Part shown: in pieces, positions 50,624-59,047 of the stretch
Numbering within the stretch: position 1 is the stretch's first letter
How the letters are laid out: each line of letters begins with the position of its first letter
Assembly (NCBI RefSeq): GCF_039534915.1
Contig: NZ_BAAAWE010000001.1
Span: 4,092,001-4,156,000 of the forward strand
DNA from: Streptomyces roseofulvus
GTDB taxonomy: Bacteria > Actinomycetota > Actinomycetes > Streptomycetales > Streptomycetaceae
Reading direction: 5' to 3'
Length of the DNA: 64,000 nt
The notes under the pieces: generated by a model
What the model was told of the DNA's origin: nothing
Seen by the model: the letters and a program-made list of their open reading frames with translations, nothing else
Databases searched by the model: none
Position numbers and translations under genes: made by a program

Positions 50624-50695
50624 GCTCTCGCTCAGAGGTAATCGGGTCCGAGTAGCAGCAAGCAGCCAGAAGCAATCCCGCCGAGAGGTTCACCC

Positions 50696-51286
50696 ATGGC
50701 AGGCGAGACCGTCATCACGGTCGTCGGCAATCTCGTCGACGACCCCGAGCTGCGCTTCACCCCGTCCGGTGCGGCGGTCGCGAAGTTCCGCGTCGCGTCC
50801 ACTCCCCGCACCTTCGACCGGCAGACCAACGAGTGGAAGGACGGCGAGAGCCTGTTCCTGACCTGCTCGGTCTGGCGTCAGGCGGCGGAGAACGTCGCCG
50901 AGTCCCTTCAGCGAGGCATGCGCGTCGTCGTGCAGGGCCGGCTGAAGCAGCGGTCCTATGAGGACAACCAGGGCATCAAGCGCACGGTCTTCGAGCTGGA
51001 CGTCGAGGAAGTCGGCCCCAGCCTGCGCAACGCCACGGCCAAGGTCACCAAGACCACCGGCCGCGGTGGCCAGGGTGGCGGCGGCGGTTTCGGCGGCGGC
51101 GGTGGCCAGCAGGGTGGCGGCGGCTGGGGTGGCAACTCCGGCGGCGGCCAGCAGGGCGGCGGCGGTGCTCCCGCCGACGACCCCTGGGCCTCCGGCGGCT
51201 CCTCCGGCGGCGGCCAGCAGGCCGGCGGCGGTGGCGGCTGGGGTGGCAACTCCGGCGGCGGCTACTCGGACGAGCCCCCCTTCTAG
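50696..51286 (+). CDS. ssb: Single-stranded DNA-binding protein
   Basis: The 196-residue SSB has an OB fold in residues 1-115 ([43 protein letters not shown]). A Gly/Gln-rich linker of 70 residues with repeated [17 protein letters not shown] follows. The conserved acidic tip SDEPPF binds repair and replication proteins. It coats single-stranded DNA at the forks started from oriC. Streptomyces usually has a second SSB elsewhere; this one, in the rpsF operon, is the essential type. It starts 72 bp after rpsF. Confidence 0.97.
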   Translation: MAGETVITVVGNLVDDPELRFTPSGAAVAKFRVASTPRTFDRQTNEWKDGESLFLTCSVWRQAAENVAESLQRGMRVVVQGRLKQRSYEDNQGIKRTVFELDVEEVGPSLRNATAKVTKTTGRGGQGGGGGFGGGGGQQGGGGWGGNSGGGQQGGGGAPADDPWASGGSSGGGQQAGGGGGWGGNSGGGYSDEPPF

Positions 51287-51350
51287 GGATCCCTCGGGGC
51301 CCTGGAAGCGGCTCGTACCCCACACTTCTTGATCACACAGGAGAAACACC

Positions 51351-51587
51351 ATGGCGAAGCCGCCTGTGCGCAAGCCTAAGAAGAAGGTCTGCGCGTTCTG
51401 CAAGGACAAGACCGCGTACGTGGACTACAAGGACACGAACATGCTGCGGAAGTTCATTTCCGACCGCGGCAAGATCCGTGCCCGCCGCGTGACCGGCAAC
51501 TGCACGCAGCACCAGCGTGACGTCGCCACGGCCGTCAAGAACAGCCGTGAGATGGCGCTGCTGCCCTACACGTCCACCGCGCGATAA
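51351..51587 (+). CDS. rpsR: Ribosomal protein bS18
   Basis: ATG 51351 with CAGGAGA upstream gives 78 residues. [18 protein letters not shown] carries the CxxC of the zinc-binding (C+) form of bS18, with the third cysteine in TGNCTQHQ. It is thus the housekeeping copy; the cysteine-free paralogue that Streptomyces uses under zinc shortage is not in this window. It binds bS6 in the 30S subunit. Confidence 0.97.
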   Translation: MAKPPVRKPKKKVCAFCKDKTAYVDYKDTNMLRKFISDRGKIRARRVTGNCTQHQRDVATAVKNSREMALLPYTSTAR

Positions 51588-51605
51588 GGGAAGGGTGACC
51601 GAAAA

Positions 51606-52052
51606 ATGAAGATCATCCTCACCCAGGAAGTCTCCGGCCTCGGTGCGGCCGGCGACGTCGTCGAGGTCAAGGACGGCTACGCTCGCAACTACCTGGTCCC
51701 GCGTGGTTTCGCGATCCGCTGGACCAAGGGTGGCGAGAAGGACGTGGCGCAGATCCGCCGCGCCCGCAAGATCCACGAGATCGCGACCATCGAGCAGGCC
51801 AACGAGGTCAAGGCCAAGCTCGAGGGCACGAAGGTGCGCCTGGCCGTTCGCTCCGGCGACGCCGGCCGTCTCTTCGGCTCCGTGACCCCGGCCGACGTCG
51901 CCTCGGCGATCAAGTCCGCCGGTGGCCCCGAGGTCGACAAGCGTCGCGTCGAGCTCGGTTCGCCGATCAAGACCCTGGGCTCGCACCAGGTGCTCGTGCG
52001 TCTGCACCCCGAGGTCGCCGCGAAGCTCGGCATCGAGGTCGTTGCCGCGTAA
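51606..52052 (+). CDS. rplI: Ribosomal protein bL9
   Basis: The 148-residue protein starts [21 protein letters not shown] followed by [13 protein letters not shown], the diagnostic bL9 N-domain; the long central helix and C-domain ([17 protein letters not shown]) follow. It is the last gene of the rpsF operon, 18 bp after rpsR, and is closed by the terminator at 52071. Confidence 0.97.
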   Translation: MKIILTQEVSGLGAAGDVVEVKDGYARNYLVPRGFAIRWTKGGEKDVAQIRRARKIHEIATIEQANEVKAKLEGTKVRLAVRSGDAGRLFGSVTPADVASAIKSAGGPEVDKRRVELGSPIKTLGSHQVLVRLHPEVAAKLGIEVVAA

Positions 52053-52070
52053 CGCTGCGCTCAGCAGTAC

Positions 52071-52105
52071 GGATGGGCCGCTCCCCGCTGGGGGGCGGCC
52101 CATCC
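52071..52105 (+). terminator. Terminator of the rpsF-ssb-rpsR-rplI operon
   Basis: A 16-bp stem (52071-52086 with 52090-52105; one G-T pair) has a three-base loop, 18 bp after the rplI stop. parS site 9 follows three bases later. Confidence 0.85.
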
Positions 52106-52107
52106 GC

Positions 52108-52123
52108 CGTTTCACGTGAAACA
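52108..52123. other. parS: parS site 9
   Basis: CGTTTCACGTGAAACA, 15 of 16 to consensus, directly after the rplI terminator. Confidence 0.95.
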
Positions 52124-52144
52124 CGGGCTTGTGGCCCTTTGCGG

Positions 52145-52160
52145 TGTTTCACGTGAAACA
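52145..52160. other. parS: parS site 10
   Basis: Perfect TGTTTCACGTGAAACA inside a 24-bp perfect palindrome (52141-52164), ten bases from the MATE stop codon. Confidence 0.97.
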
Positions 52161-52170
52161 CCGCACTCGG

Positions 52171-53508
52171 TCAGCGGGTGGCGCCCGTGACGATCCAGCG
52201 GCCGGAGCGCATCCGGAACCAGAGCGTGGCCATGCGGACCGTCATCATCAGTGTCATCGCCCACCAGAGCGCGGTCAGCCCGCCGCCGGACACCGGCACC
52301 AGCAGGGCGACGGGGGCGAAGACCGCCAGGGTGAGCAGCATCGCCCAGGCGAGGTAGGGGCCGTCGCCCGCGCCCATGAGGACGCCGTCGAGGACGAAGA
52401 CCACCCCGGAGACCGGCTGGGACAGTGCCACGACGAGCAGCGCCGGGAGCAGGGTGGACTGGACGGCGGGGTCGCCGGTGAAGAGCGGGACGAAGAGCGG
52501 GCGGGTCAGGACGAGGAGCAGTCCGAGGACGGCGCCGGAGACCACACCCCACTGGACCATCCGACGGCAGACCTGACGGGCGCCCTCGGCGTCGTCGGCG
52601 CCCAGGTAGCGTCCGATGATGGCCTGGCCCGCGATGGCGATGGCGTCCAGGGCGAAGGCCATCAGGCTCCACAGGGAGATGATGATCTGGTGGGCGGCGA
52701 CCTCGGTGTCGCCCATGCGGGCGGCGACGGCGGTTGCGATCATCAGGACGGCGCGGAGCGACAGCGTACGGACCAGGAGCGGGGCGCCGGCCTGGGCGGA
52801 GGCCCGGATGCCGGCCGCGTCGGGCCGGAGCGAGGCGCCGTGGCGGCGGGCGCCCCGGACGACCACGACGAGGTACGCGGCGGCCATGCCGCACTGGGCG
52901 ATGACGGTGCCCCAGGCGGAGCCCGCGATGCCGAGTCCGGCACCGTAGACGAGTCCGGCGTTGAGGGCGCCGTTGGCCGCGAAGCCGCCGATGGCCACGT
53001 AGAGCGGGGTCCTGGTGTCCTGGAGGCCGCGCAGGATGCCGGTGGCGGCCAGGACGATCAGCATCGCGGGGATGCCGAGGATCGAGATCCGCAGGTAGGT
53101 GGTGGCGTAGGGGGCGGCGGTGTCGGAGGCGCCGAAGAGCTGGACCAGCCCGGGGGCCGTGGGCAGGGTGACGGCGACGACGGCGAGGCCCAGGAGGAGG
53201 GCCAGCCAGATGCCGTCGATGCCCTGTCGGAGAGCGGCGGGCAGGTCGCCGGCGCCGACCCGCCGGGCGACGGCGGCCGTGGTGGCGTAGGCGAGGAAGA
53301 CGAAGACGCTGACGGCGGTGGAGAGCAGGGTGCCGGCGATGGCGAGGCCCGCGAGCTGGGGGGTGCCGAGGTGCCCGACGATGGCGCTGTCGACCATCAG
53401 GAAGAGCGGTTCGGCGACAAGGGCGCCGAAGGCCGGCAGGGCGAGCGAGAGGATCTCGCGGTCGTGCCGGCGCAGTGCGGCCTTGGAGCTCGAGGTGGCC
53501 TGGGTCAT
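52171..53508 (-). CDS. MATE-family efflux transporter
   Basis: The 445-residue protein has twelve spans and the MATE pattern: the N-terminal LSLALPAFGALVAEPLFLMVDSAIVGHLG and the second-half QIIISLWSLMAFALDAIAIAGQAIIGRYLGAD, both given in part. It is of the DinF-like branch and uses a sodium or proton gradient to export cationic drugs or metabolites. ATG 53508 opens into the 424-bp gap shared with dnaB; the palindrome ATGCAATGCAT (53539-53549) is 31 bp upstream and may be its operator. It converges on rplI across parS sites 9 and 10. Confidence 0.9.
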   Translation of the reverse strand: MTQATSSSKAALRRHDREILSLALPAFGALVAEPLFLMVDSAIVGHLGTPQLAGLAIAGTLLSTAVSVFVFLAYATTAAVARRVGAGDLPAALRQGIDGIWLALLLGLAVVAVTLPTAPGLVQLFGASDTAAPYATTYLRISILGIPAMLIVLAATGILRGLQDTRTPLYVAIGGFAANGALNAGLVYGAGLGIAGSAWGTVIAQCGMAAAYLVVVVRGARRHGASLRPDAAGIRASAQAGAPLLVRTLSLRAVLMIATAVAARMGDTEVAAHQIIISLWSLMAFALDAIAIAGQAIIGRYLGADDAEGARQVCRRMVQWGVVSGAVLGLLLVLTRPLFVPLFTGDPAVQSTLLPALLVVALSQPVSGVVFVLDGVLMGAGDGPYLAWAMLLTLAVFAPVALLVPVSGGGLTALWWAMTLMMTVRMATLWFRMRSGRWIVTGATR

Positions 53509-53521
53509 GGGGCCAATCTAA

Positions 53522-53784
53522 TCGTCCACAGGTAAGCGATGCAATGCATGTGTGATCCTTACTTTCATGGGGATCTGGGCTTCGGGTGTGGGCTGTTTGT
53601 TCTGATCGCGATCCAGGGGGAAAAGTTTTTCTCCCCCACAGCCCGTGGATGGAAAAGTCGCAGGTCAGAGCCGTAGCCGGGTGAGTGTTATGAGTTTGTC
53701 CACATGGCTGTCCCCCGGTCCGTGCACAGGATCCGGCGGCTTATCCACAGCATTGGGGCCTTCACCCACAGAGCCTGTGGATAA
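53522..53784. promoter_or_regulatory. DnaA-box cluster upstream of dnaB
   Basis: Four strong boxes occur in the MATE-dnaB gap: TCGTCCACA at 53522-53530 (8 of 9), TTGTCCACA at 53696-53704 (perfect), TTATCCACA at 53741-53749 and TGTGGATAA at 53776-53784 (both perfect to the E. coli form, facing each other). The same 424-bp gap also has a G/A-C/T hairpin at 53616-53638 around AAAAGTTTTT, GATCGCGATC at 53604-53613, and the ATGCAATGCAT dyad. The cluster could titrate DnaA or regulate dnaB. Confidence 0.7.
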
Positions 53785-53932
53785 CCAGATTGGCTGATGC
53801 CCCTCGCGGGCCTACCGTGGACCGGCGCCCGACGCGCCAGCAGCGGACGCAAAGCCACTCTTTGATCAAGGCCGTGGCGTAAGAAGGAGTGGCACGGCGA
53901 GGTCCGCGGAGCGGACGGGAAGAGGTGGCCTG

Positions 53933-55438
53933 GTGAGCGTTCCCGAGCCCATGGACGACCCCTGGGCCGACGGCGGACCGAGCGACCGGCTGCCCGTCCG
54001 CACCCGGGGCGAAGGCCGCGGGGACGGCCGTGGCGAGGGCCGCGGGCGCGGCCGGGGCCGCGACGAGCAGCATGAGCGCGGCAGCGACGGACCCTGGGAC
54101 GGCGGACTCTCCGGCTTCGAACGGGTCCCCCCGCAGGACCTCGACGCCGAACAGTCCGTGCTCGGCGGCATGCTGCTCTCCAAGGACGCCATCGCCGACG
54201 TCGTGGAGATCATCAAGGGCCACGACTTCTACAAGCCGGCCCACGAGACCGTCTTCGGCGCGATCCTCGACCTCTACGCCAAGGGCGAGCCCGCCGACCC
54301 GATCACCGTCGGCGCCGAGCTCACCAAGCGCGGCGAGATCAACCGCGTCGGCGGCGCCTCCTACCTGCACACCCTCGTCCAGTCGGTGCCGACGGCGGCG
54401 AACGCCTCGTACTACGCGGAGATCGTCCACGAGCGCGCCGTGCTGCGCCGGCTCGTCGAGGCCGGCACCAAGATCACGCAGATGGGGTACGCGGCCGACG
54501 GCGACGTCGACGAGATCGTGAACTCGGCCCAGGCGGAGATCTACAAGGTCACCGAGCAACGGACCACCGAGGACTACCTGCCGCTCGGCGACATCATGGA
54601 GGGCGCGCTCGACGAGATCGAGGCGATCGGCTCCCGCAGTGGCGAGATGACCGGTGTGCCCACCGGCTTCAGCGACCTCGACTCGCTCACCAACGGTCTC
54701 CATCCCGGTCAGATGATCATCATCGCGGCCCGTCCCGCCATGGGTAAGTCGACGCTCGCCCTCGACTTCGCCCGGGCCGCGTCCATCAAGAACAACCTCC
54801 CCAGCGTCATCTTCTCCCTCGAAATGGGCCGCAACGAGATCGCGATGCGTCTGCTGTCCGCCGAGGCCCGGGTCGCCCTGCACCACATGCGCTCCGGCAC
54901 GATGACCGACGAGGACTGGACCCGGCTCGCCCGCCGCATGCCGGACGTCTCCCAGGCCCCGCTCTACATCGACGACTCCCCGAACCTGTCGATGATGGAG
55001 ATCCGCGCCAAGTGCCGCCGCCTCAAGCAGCGCAACGGCCTCAAGCTCGTCATCATCGACTACCTTCAGCTGATGCAGTCCGGCGGCTCCAAGCGGCAGG
55101 AGAGCCGTCAGCAGGAGGTCTCCGACATGTCGCGAAACCTCAAGCTCCTCGCCAAGGAGCTGGAGCTGCCGGTGATCGCGCTCTCCCAGCTGAACCGTGG
55201 ACCCGAGCAGCGCACCGACAAGAAGCCCATGGTCTCCGACCTCCGAGAGTCCGGCTCCATCGAGCAGGACGCCGACATGGTCATCCTGCTGCACCGCGAG
55301 GACGCCTACGAGAAGGAGTCCCCGCGCGCCGGCGAGGCCGACATCATCGTCGGCAAGCACCGTAACGGCCCGACGGCCACCATCACCGTCGCCTTCCAGG
55401 GTCACTACTCGCGCTTCGTGGACATGGCGCAGACCTGA
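53933..55438 (+). CDS. dnaB: Replicative DNA helicase DnaB
   Basis: GTG 53933 with AGAGGTGG upstream gives 500 residues; ATG 53951 is possible. A Gly/Arg-rich 55-residue start precedes the N-terminal domain (VPPQDLDAEQSVLGGMLLSK). The RecA-like motor shows Walker A ARPAMGKSTLALD and Walker B VIIDYLQLMQSGG, and the C-terminal DLRESGSIEQDADMV and YSRFVDMAQ are conserved. The hexamer unwinds DNA at the fork and is loaded at oriC through DnaA and DciA. No intein is present. Its upstream region carries the DnaA-box cluster. Confidence 0.97.
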   Translation: MSVPEPMDDPWADGGPSDRLPVRTRGEGRGDGRGEGRGRGRGRDEQHERGSDGPWDGGLSGFERVPPQDLDAEQSVLGGMLLSKDAIADVVEIIKGHDFYKPAHETVFGAILDLYAKGEPADPITVGAELTKRGEINRVGGASYLHTLVQSVPTAANASYYAEIVHERAVLRRLVEAGTKITQMGYAADGDVDEIVNSAQAEIYKVTEQRTTEDYLPLGDIMEGALDEIEAIGSRSGEMTGVPTGFSDLDSLTNGLHPGQMIIIAARPAMGKSTLALDFARAASIKNNLPSVIFSLEMGRNEIAMRLLSAEARVALHHMRSGTMTDEDWTRLARRMPDVSQAPLYIDDSPNLSMMEIRAKCRRLKQRNGLKLVIIDYLQLMQSGGSKRQESRQQEVSDMSRNLKLLAKELELPVIALSQLNRGPEQRTDKKPMVSDLRESGSIEQDADMVILLHREDAYEKESPRAGEADIIVGKHRNGPTATITVAFQGHYSRFVDMAQT

Positions 55439-55474
55439 TCGTGACCGGGCGGCGCGGCGCGGCATGATCGGTTC

Positions 55475-56857
55475 ATGACCTCAGCCTTCGAAGCCCTGTT
55501 GCCCACCACCGAGCGTTCCCTGCTGCACCGGGTGGCCCGCGCCCAGAGCGAGGGCCGCGCGCCCTCCTTCGTGGCCGCCGTCGCGCGCGGGGGAGCGATG
55601 GTCTGGAGCGGAGCCCGCAGCTGCGTCGACGGGCACGACCCCGACGCCGACACGCAGTACCGGATCGGATCGATCACCAAGGTGTTCACCGCCGTCCTCG
55701 TCCTGCGGCTGCGCGACGAAGGGCTGATCGGCCTCGACGACCCGCTGGAGAAGCACCTCCCCGGTACGGGGATGGGCGAGGTGACCGTCGCCCAGCTGCT
55801 CGCCCACACTGGGGGGCTCGCCGCGGAGACCCCCTCGCCCTGGTGGGAGCGGACGCCTGGTTCCACGCGCCCCGAGCTCTCCGACGTCCTGGGGGAGACG
55901 CCCGCGCTCCACCCGACGGGCCGGAGCTTCCACTACTCCAACCCCGGCTACACCCTGCTCGGCTCCCTGATCGAGGCGGTCCGCGGAGTCTCCTGGGAGG
56001 AGGCGCTGCGCACCGAGATCCTGGAGCCGCTGGGCATGGACCGGACGACGGCGGAACCGGTCGCCCCGCACGCCGGGGGCTGGGCGGTGCACCCCTGGGC
56101 CGACGTCATGCTGCCCGAGCCGTCCGAGGACCTGGGGGTGATGGCCCCGGCCGGGCAGCTGTGGTCGACCGCCGCCGACCTGTGCCGGTTCGGTCTCTTC
56201 CTCGCGGAGGGCGACGACCGCGTGCTGAGCGCCGCCACCGTCGCCGAGATGCGGGTGCCCGCCGCGCCGCCGGCCGCGGGCGACGCGCAGATGGGGTACG
56301 GCCTCGGGCTCCAGCTCGCCCACGGCGAGCACGGCACGCTCATCGGCCACGGCGGCTCGCTGCCCGGCTTCGTCGCCGGGCTGTGGGTGGACGTCGCGGA
56401 GGGCCTGGTCGGCGTGGCCCTCGCCAACGCGACGAGCGGCCCGCAGCCCGGGGTCGTCGCCGCCGACCTCGTACGGATCGTGGCGGAGGCCGAGCCGCGG
56501 CTGCCCGACCCGTGGCGCCCGCTGCCGGCGTCCGAGGTCGACCAGGACCTCCTGGCGCTGACCGGCCCCTGGTACTGGGGGACGTACGCCTACGGGCTGC
56601 GGCTCGGCGTGGAGGGCGGGGTGGTGCTGGAGCCGCTGCGGGGCACGGGCAGGCGCGCCGTCTTCCGTGCGTTGCCCGAGGGCGGCTGGATCGGCCTGGA
56701 CGGCTACTACGCGGGGGAGACGCTCCGGGTGGTGCGGCGCCCCGACGGCACGGTCAGCCATCTCGACCTGGGCTCCTTCGTCTTCACGCGGGAGCCGTAC
56801 GAGCCCGGGGACGCGGTCCCGGGCGGGGTGGACGCCCAGGGCTGGCGCGGGCTCTGA
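55475..56857 (+). CDS. Serine beta-lactamase/D-alanyl-D-alanine peptidase-like hydrolase
   Basis: The 460-residue protein has the serine penicillin-recognising fold: S-x-x-K as SITK (Ser66, Lys69), Y-x-N as YSN in FHYSNPGYTLLG, and HGG in IGHGGSLPGF. These are the class C/AmpC-like motifs. There is no signal peptide, so it is probably cytoplasmic and may be an esterase or peptidase instead of a resistance enzyme. A C-terminal extension of about 130 residues (residues 330-460) is beta-rich. It begins 36 bp after dnaB. A parS-containing palindrome lies 17 bp after its stop. Confidence 0.85.
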   Translation: MTSAFEALLPTTERSLLHRVARAQSEGRAPSFVAAVARGGAMVWSGARSCVDGHDPDADTQYRIGSITKVFTAVLVLRLRDEGLIGLDDPLEKHLPGTGMGEVTVAQLLAHTGGLAAETPSPWWERTPGSTRPELSDVLGETPALHPTGRSFHYSNPGYTLLGSLIEAVRGVSWEEALRTEILEPLGMDRTTAEPVAPHAGGWAVHPWADVMLPEPSEDLGVMAPAGQLWSTAADLCRFGLFLAEGDDRVLSAATVAEMRVPAAPPAAGDAQMGYGLGLQLAHGEHGTLIGHGGSLPGFVAGLWVDVAEGLVGVALANATSGPQPGVVAADLVRIVAEAEPRLPDPWRPLPASEVDQDLLALTGPWYWGTYAYGLRLGVEGGVVLEPLRGTGRRAVFRALPEGGWIGLDGYYAGETLRVVRRPDGTVSHLDLGSFVFTREPYEPGDAVPGGVDAQGWRGL

Positions 56858-56873
56858 TCCTGCCTCAGGGCAC

Positions 56874-56907
56874 GAAGGCCCGTGTTTCACGTGAAACACG
56901 GGCCTTC
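56874..56907. terminator. 34-bp perfect palindrome containing parS
   Basis: GAAGGCCCGTGTTTCAC (56874-56890) is followed immediately by its exact complement (56891-56907). The centre is parS site 11. It lies between the convergent beta-lactamase-like and acetyltransferase genes and would act as a terminator stem in RNA, though the loop would have to open a few pairs. Confidence 0.7.
56883..56898. other. parS: parS site 11
   Basis: Perfect TGTTTCACGTGAAACA at the centre of the palindrome 56874-56907. Confidence 0.97.
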
Positions 56908-56919
56908 TTCTCCGAAGGG

Positions 56920-57372
56920 TCAGAGGGCGCGTTTGAACCCCACGTGGCTCGCCTCGAAGCCGAGCCGCTCGTAGAAGCGGTGGGCGTCGGTGCGGGTGAC
57001 GTCGGAGGTGAGCTGGACCAGTGCGCATCCCTGGCGCCGTGACTCCTCGACGGCCCACTCGATGAGCAGGGTTCCCAGACCGCTGCCGCGCTCCTCGGAG
57101 TGGATCCGCACCCCCTCGATGATCGAGCGGGTGGCGCCGCGCCGGGAGAGGCCGGGGACGATCGTCAGCTGGAGGGTGCCGACGACCTTCTCGGCGCGGA
57201 CGGCGACGACGAGGTGCTGGTTCGGGTCGTCGGCGAGCCGTGCGAAGGCCGTGAGGTAGGGCGCCGGGTCGTCCGGGGACTCCCGCTGGGCGCCGAGGGG
57301 ATCGTCGGCGAGCATTGCGACGATGGCGGGCACGTCCTCCGCGGTGGCGGGGCGGATCTCGAGATCGCTCAT
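56920..57372 (-). CDS. GNAT-family acetyltransferase
   Basis: The 150-residue single-domain protein starts MSDLEIRPATAEDVPAIVAM and carries the acetyl-CoA motif around EGVRIHSEERGSGLGTLLIEW (R-G-S-G-L-G), with the C-terminal HRFYERLGFEASHVGFK. This is the classic phosphinothricin/aminoalkylphosphonate-acetyltransferase-like shape, but the substrate is unknown. It follows marR by 21 bp, so the two are probably co-transcribed. Confidence 0.88.
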   Translation of the reverse strand: MSDLEIRPATAEDVPAIVAMLADDPLGAQRESPDDPAPYLTAFARLADDPNQHLVVAVRAEKVVGTLQLTIVPGLSRRGATRSIIEGVRIHSEERGSGLGTLLIEWAVEESRRQGCALVQLTSDVTRTDAHRFYERLGFEASHVGFKRAL

Positions 57373-57393
57373 GCGCGCAGCGTACGACCCGCC

Positions 57394-57852
57394 TCAGAGG
57401 GCGGCGGGCTCGCCCTCGACGACCCGGACCAGAGGGGCCAGCTCCGGGTTCTTCGCGGCCTCGTCCAGAGCCTCGCGCAGCGCGCGGTCGTGGGTGGGCC
57501 GGGCCTCCGCCAGGAGCGCCTGGCCGGCCTCGGTGACATCGGTGTAGATGCCGCGCCGGTCGGTCGCGCAGAGGTAGCGGGTGAGCAGTCCCCGGTCCTC
57601 CAGGCGGGTGACCAGCCGGGTGGTGGCGCTCTGGCTGAGCACGACGGCGTCGGCGACCTGCTTCATCTGGAGGTGGCCGCCGGGGCCGTCGTGCTGACGG
57701 CTGAGGACGTCGAGGAGCGAGTACTCGCGGGCGCTCAGGCCGTGTCCGGACTCGAGCGCGCGCTCCACGTGGGACTCGATGCGGCCGTGCAGCAGGGAGA
57801 GGGCGCACCAGCGCTGCGCGAGCCCGGTGAGGGCGGGGTCCGTCGCGGTCAT
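57394..57852 (-). CDS. MarR-family transcriptional regulator
   Basis: The 152-residue protein has the MarR winged helix in about 30-115: HGLSAREYSLLDVLSRQ, then LQMKQVADAVVLSQSATTRLVTRLEDRGLL (in part) with the recognition helix, and the wing LCATDRRGIYTDVTEAG. MarR dimers repress efflux, stress or catabolic genes and release DNA on binding a ligand. It is followed 21 bp later by a GNAT gene, which is the likely target. ATG 57852 is the start. Confidence 0.9.
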   Translation of the reverse strand: MTATDPALTGLAQRWCALSLLHGRIESHVERALESGHGLSAREYSLLDVLSRQHDGPGGHLQMKQVADAVVLSQSATTRLVTRLEDRGLLTRYLCATDRRGIYTDVTEAGQALLAEARPTHDRALREALDEAAKNPELAPLVRVVEGEPAAL

Positions 57853-57907
57853 GTGCTCTCCTCGTGCCTCTCCTCGCCCGTGGGCCGCTGCGGGTCCAGG
57901 GTAGAGG

Positions 57908-58771
57908 TCAGCCCGCCGCGACGGTCAGCGGGGCGAAGCGGCGGTCGGCGTCGCCGGGGAGGCCGGGGAGCGAGCGGATCATCATCGCGTTGACGGTGAT
58001 CGGCTCCAGGCCGTTCTCCTTGAGCCAGCCCAGCAGCTCGGTGTGCCGGAGGTCGACGTCCGTGCGCAGCGGGCGGTCACTGGCCTCGGCCAAGGACGCC
58101 ACCAGTGCCTGGGCGGTGGCGGTGTCGCGGGCGATCAGCGGGCCGACGACATGGGTGTCCATGTTGGGCCAGGCCGCGGCGAAGCCGATGATGTGGCCGT
58201 CCTCGACGGCGACCCGCAGATGGTCGGCGAAGGCCGGGAGCCGGGTGATGAGCGGCGTCCGGTCGAGGCCGAAGATCTCCTCGTCCAGACGGAGCACCTC
58301 CTGGAGGTCCTCGGCGGTCGCCGGGCGGACCGGGACGCGGGGTGCGGGCACGGAGGCGGAGAAGCGGCCCTTGACCATCTCGGAGCGGCCGAACTCGGTG
58401 AAGCCGAGCCCTTCGTAGAGCGGCTTTCCGTTGGGGGTGGCGTAGAGCGTCAGCGGCGTCTCCCCTGCCGCGTCCAGGACGTACTCCATCAGCCGGCGCC
58501 CGATGCCGCGGCGGGCGTAGCGCTCGGCGACGAGCACCATGCCGATGGCCGCGAGGTCGGGGCCGTACGAGGTGACCACACAGCAGGCGAGCAGACCCTC
58601 GCCGTCGGGGTCGTCGATGCCGTACCCGGTGCCCGCGGCGAGCAGCAGGCCCCATTTGTGCTCTTCGCGCGGCCAGCCGCGGTTCTCGGAGAGGTCGGCG
58701 CAGGCCAGGAGGTCGGTGGGGTCGAGGCGCCGGACGGGGAGCTGTGCGAGGTCTGCGGGGGAGATCGGCAT
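57908..58771 (-). CDS. Tandem-GNAT acetyltransferase
   Basis: ATG 58771, with GGAGAG nine bases upstream, gives 287 residues; a start at 58831 would place parS site 12 over the start codon and is less likely. The N-terminal GNAT domain has GMVLVAERYARRGIGRRLMEY in part, with the R-x2-G-I-G acetyl-CoA loop and LYEGLGFTEFG. The C-terminal half (150-287) is a second, degenerate acetyltransferase-like domain without a clear motif A, of the DUF1248 kind. Substrate unknown. Its promoter region holds parS sites 12 and 13 between it and the divergent flavohaemoglobin-like gene. Confidence 0.82.
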   Translation of the reverse strand: MPISPADLAQLPVRRLDPTDLLACADLSENRGWPREEHKWGLLLAAGTGYGIDDPDGEGLLACCVVTSYGPDLAAIGMVLVAERYARRGIGRRLMEYVLDAAGETPLTLYATPNGKPLYEGLGFTEFGRSEMVKGRFSASVPAPRVPVRPATAEDLQEVLRLDEEIFGLDRTPLITRLPAFADHLRVAVEDGHIIGFAAAWPNMDTHVVGPLIARDTATAQALVASLAEASDRPLRTDVDLRHTELLGWLKENGLEPITVNAMMIRSLPGLPGDADRRFAPLTVAAG

Positions 58772-58823
58772 GACGGCCAGGCTCTCCGACGGGGTGATCT
58801 TCCGTCCAGAGGTTTTCAGGTGA

Positions 58824-58839
58824 TGTTTCACGTGAAACG
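58824..58839. other. parS: parS site 12
   Basis: TGTTTCACGTGAAACG, 15 of 16, in the divergent intergenic region. Confidence 0.95.
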
Positions 58840-58900
58840 CGCCTCGCTGTTCTCCGGCGAACAGCCGTCCGCGTGGTTCCGTCCGAGGCGCGCCCTCGCC

Positions 58901-58916
58901 TGTTTCACGTGAAACA
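58901..58916. other. parS: parS site 13
   Basis: Perfect TGTTTCACGTGAAACA, extended to the 20-bp palindrome CCTGTTTCACGTGAAACAGG. It is the rightmost parS site in the window. Confidence 0.97.
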
Positions 58917-59047
58917 GGCCCGCGCCGAAAGAGTGGAGCCTAGTCCGCAACCCCGCCCTTTGGCCCGAGAACGCCGCTTTCCGCCCGAAGCCTTTCCGGC
59001 GGCCGTCATGCTGCGAGCACGGAAGCCGGCTGCGTGAGGCGAGGCAC

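Noticed and set aside
51060-51280. Gly-rich repeats as a separate repeat locus
   Set aside because: They are the SSB linker, expected for the family.
24674-58916. Peptides FHVK and VSRET at the start of several short antisense frames
   Set aside because: They are parS sequences translated in different phases, not real small proteins. The cases inside parA and the anti-sigma gene are genuine coding and are listed.
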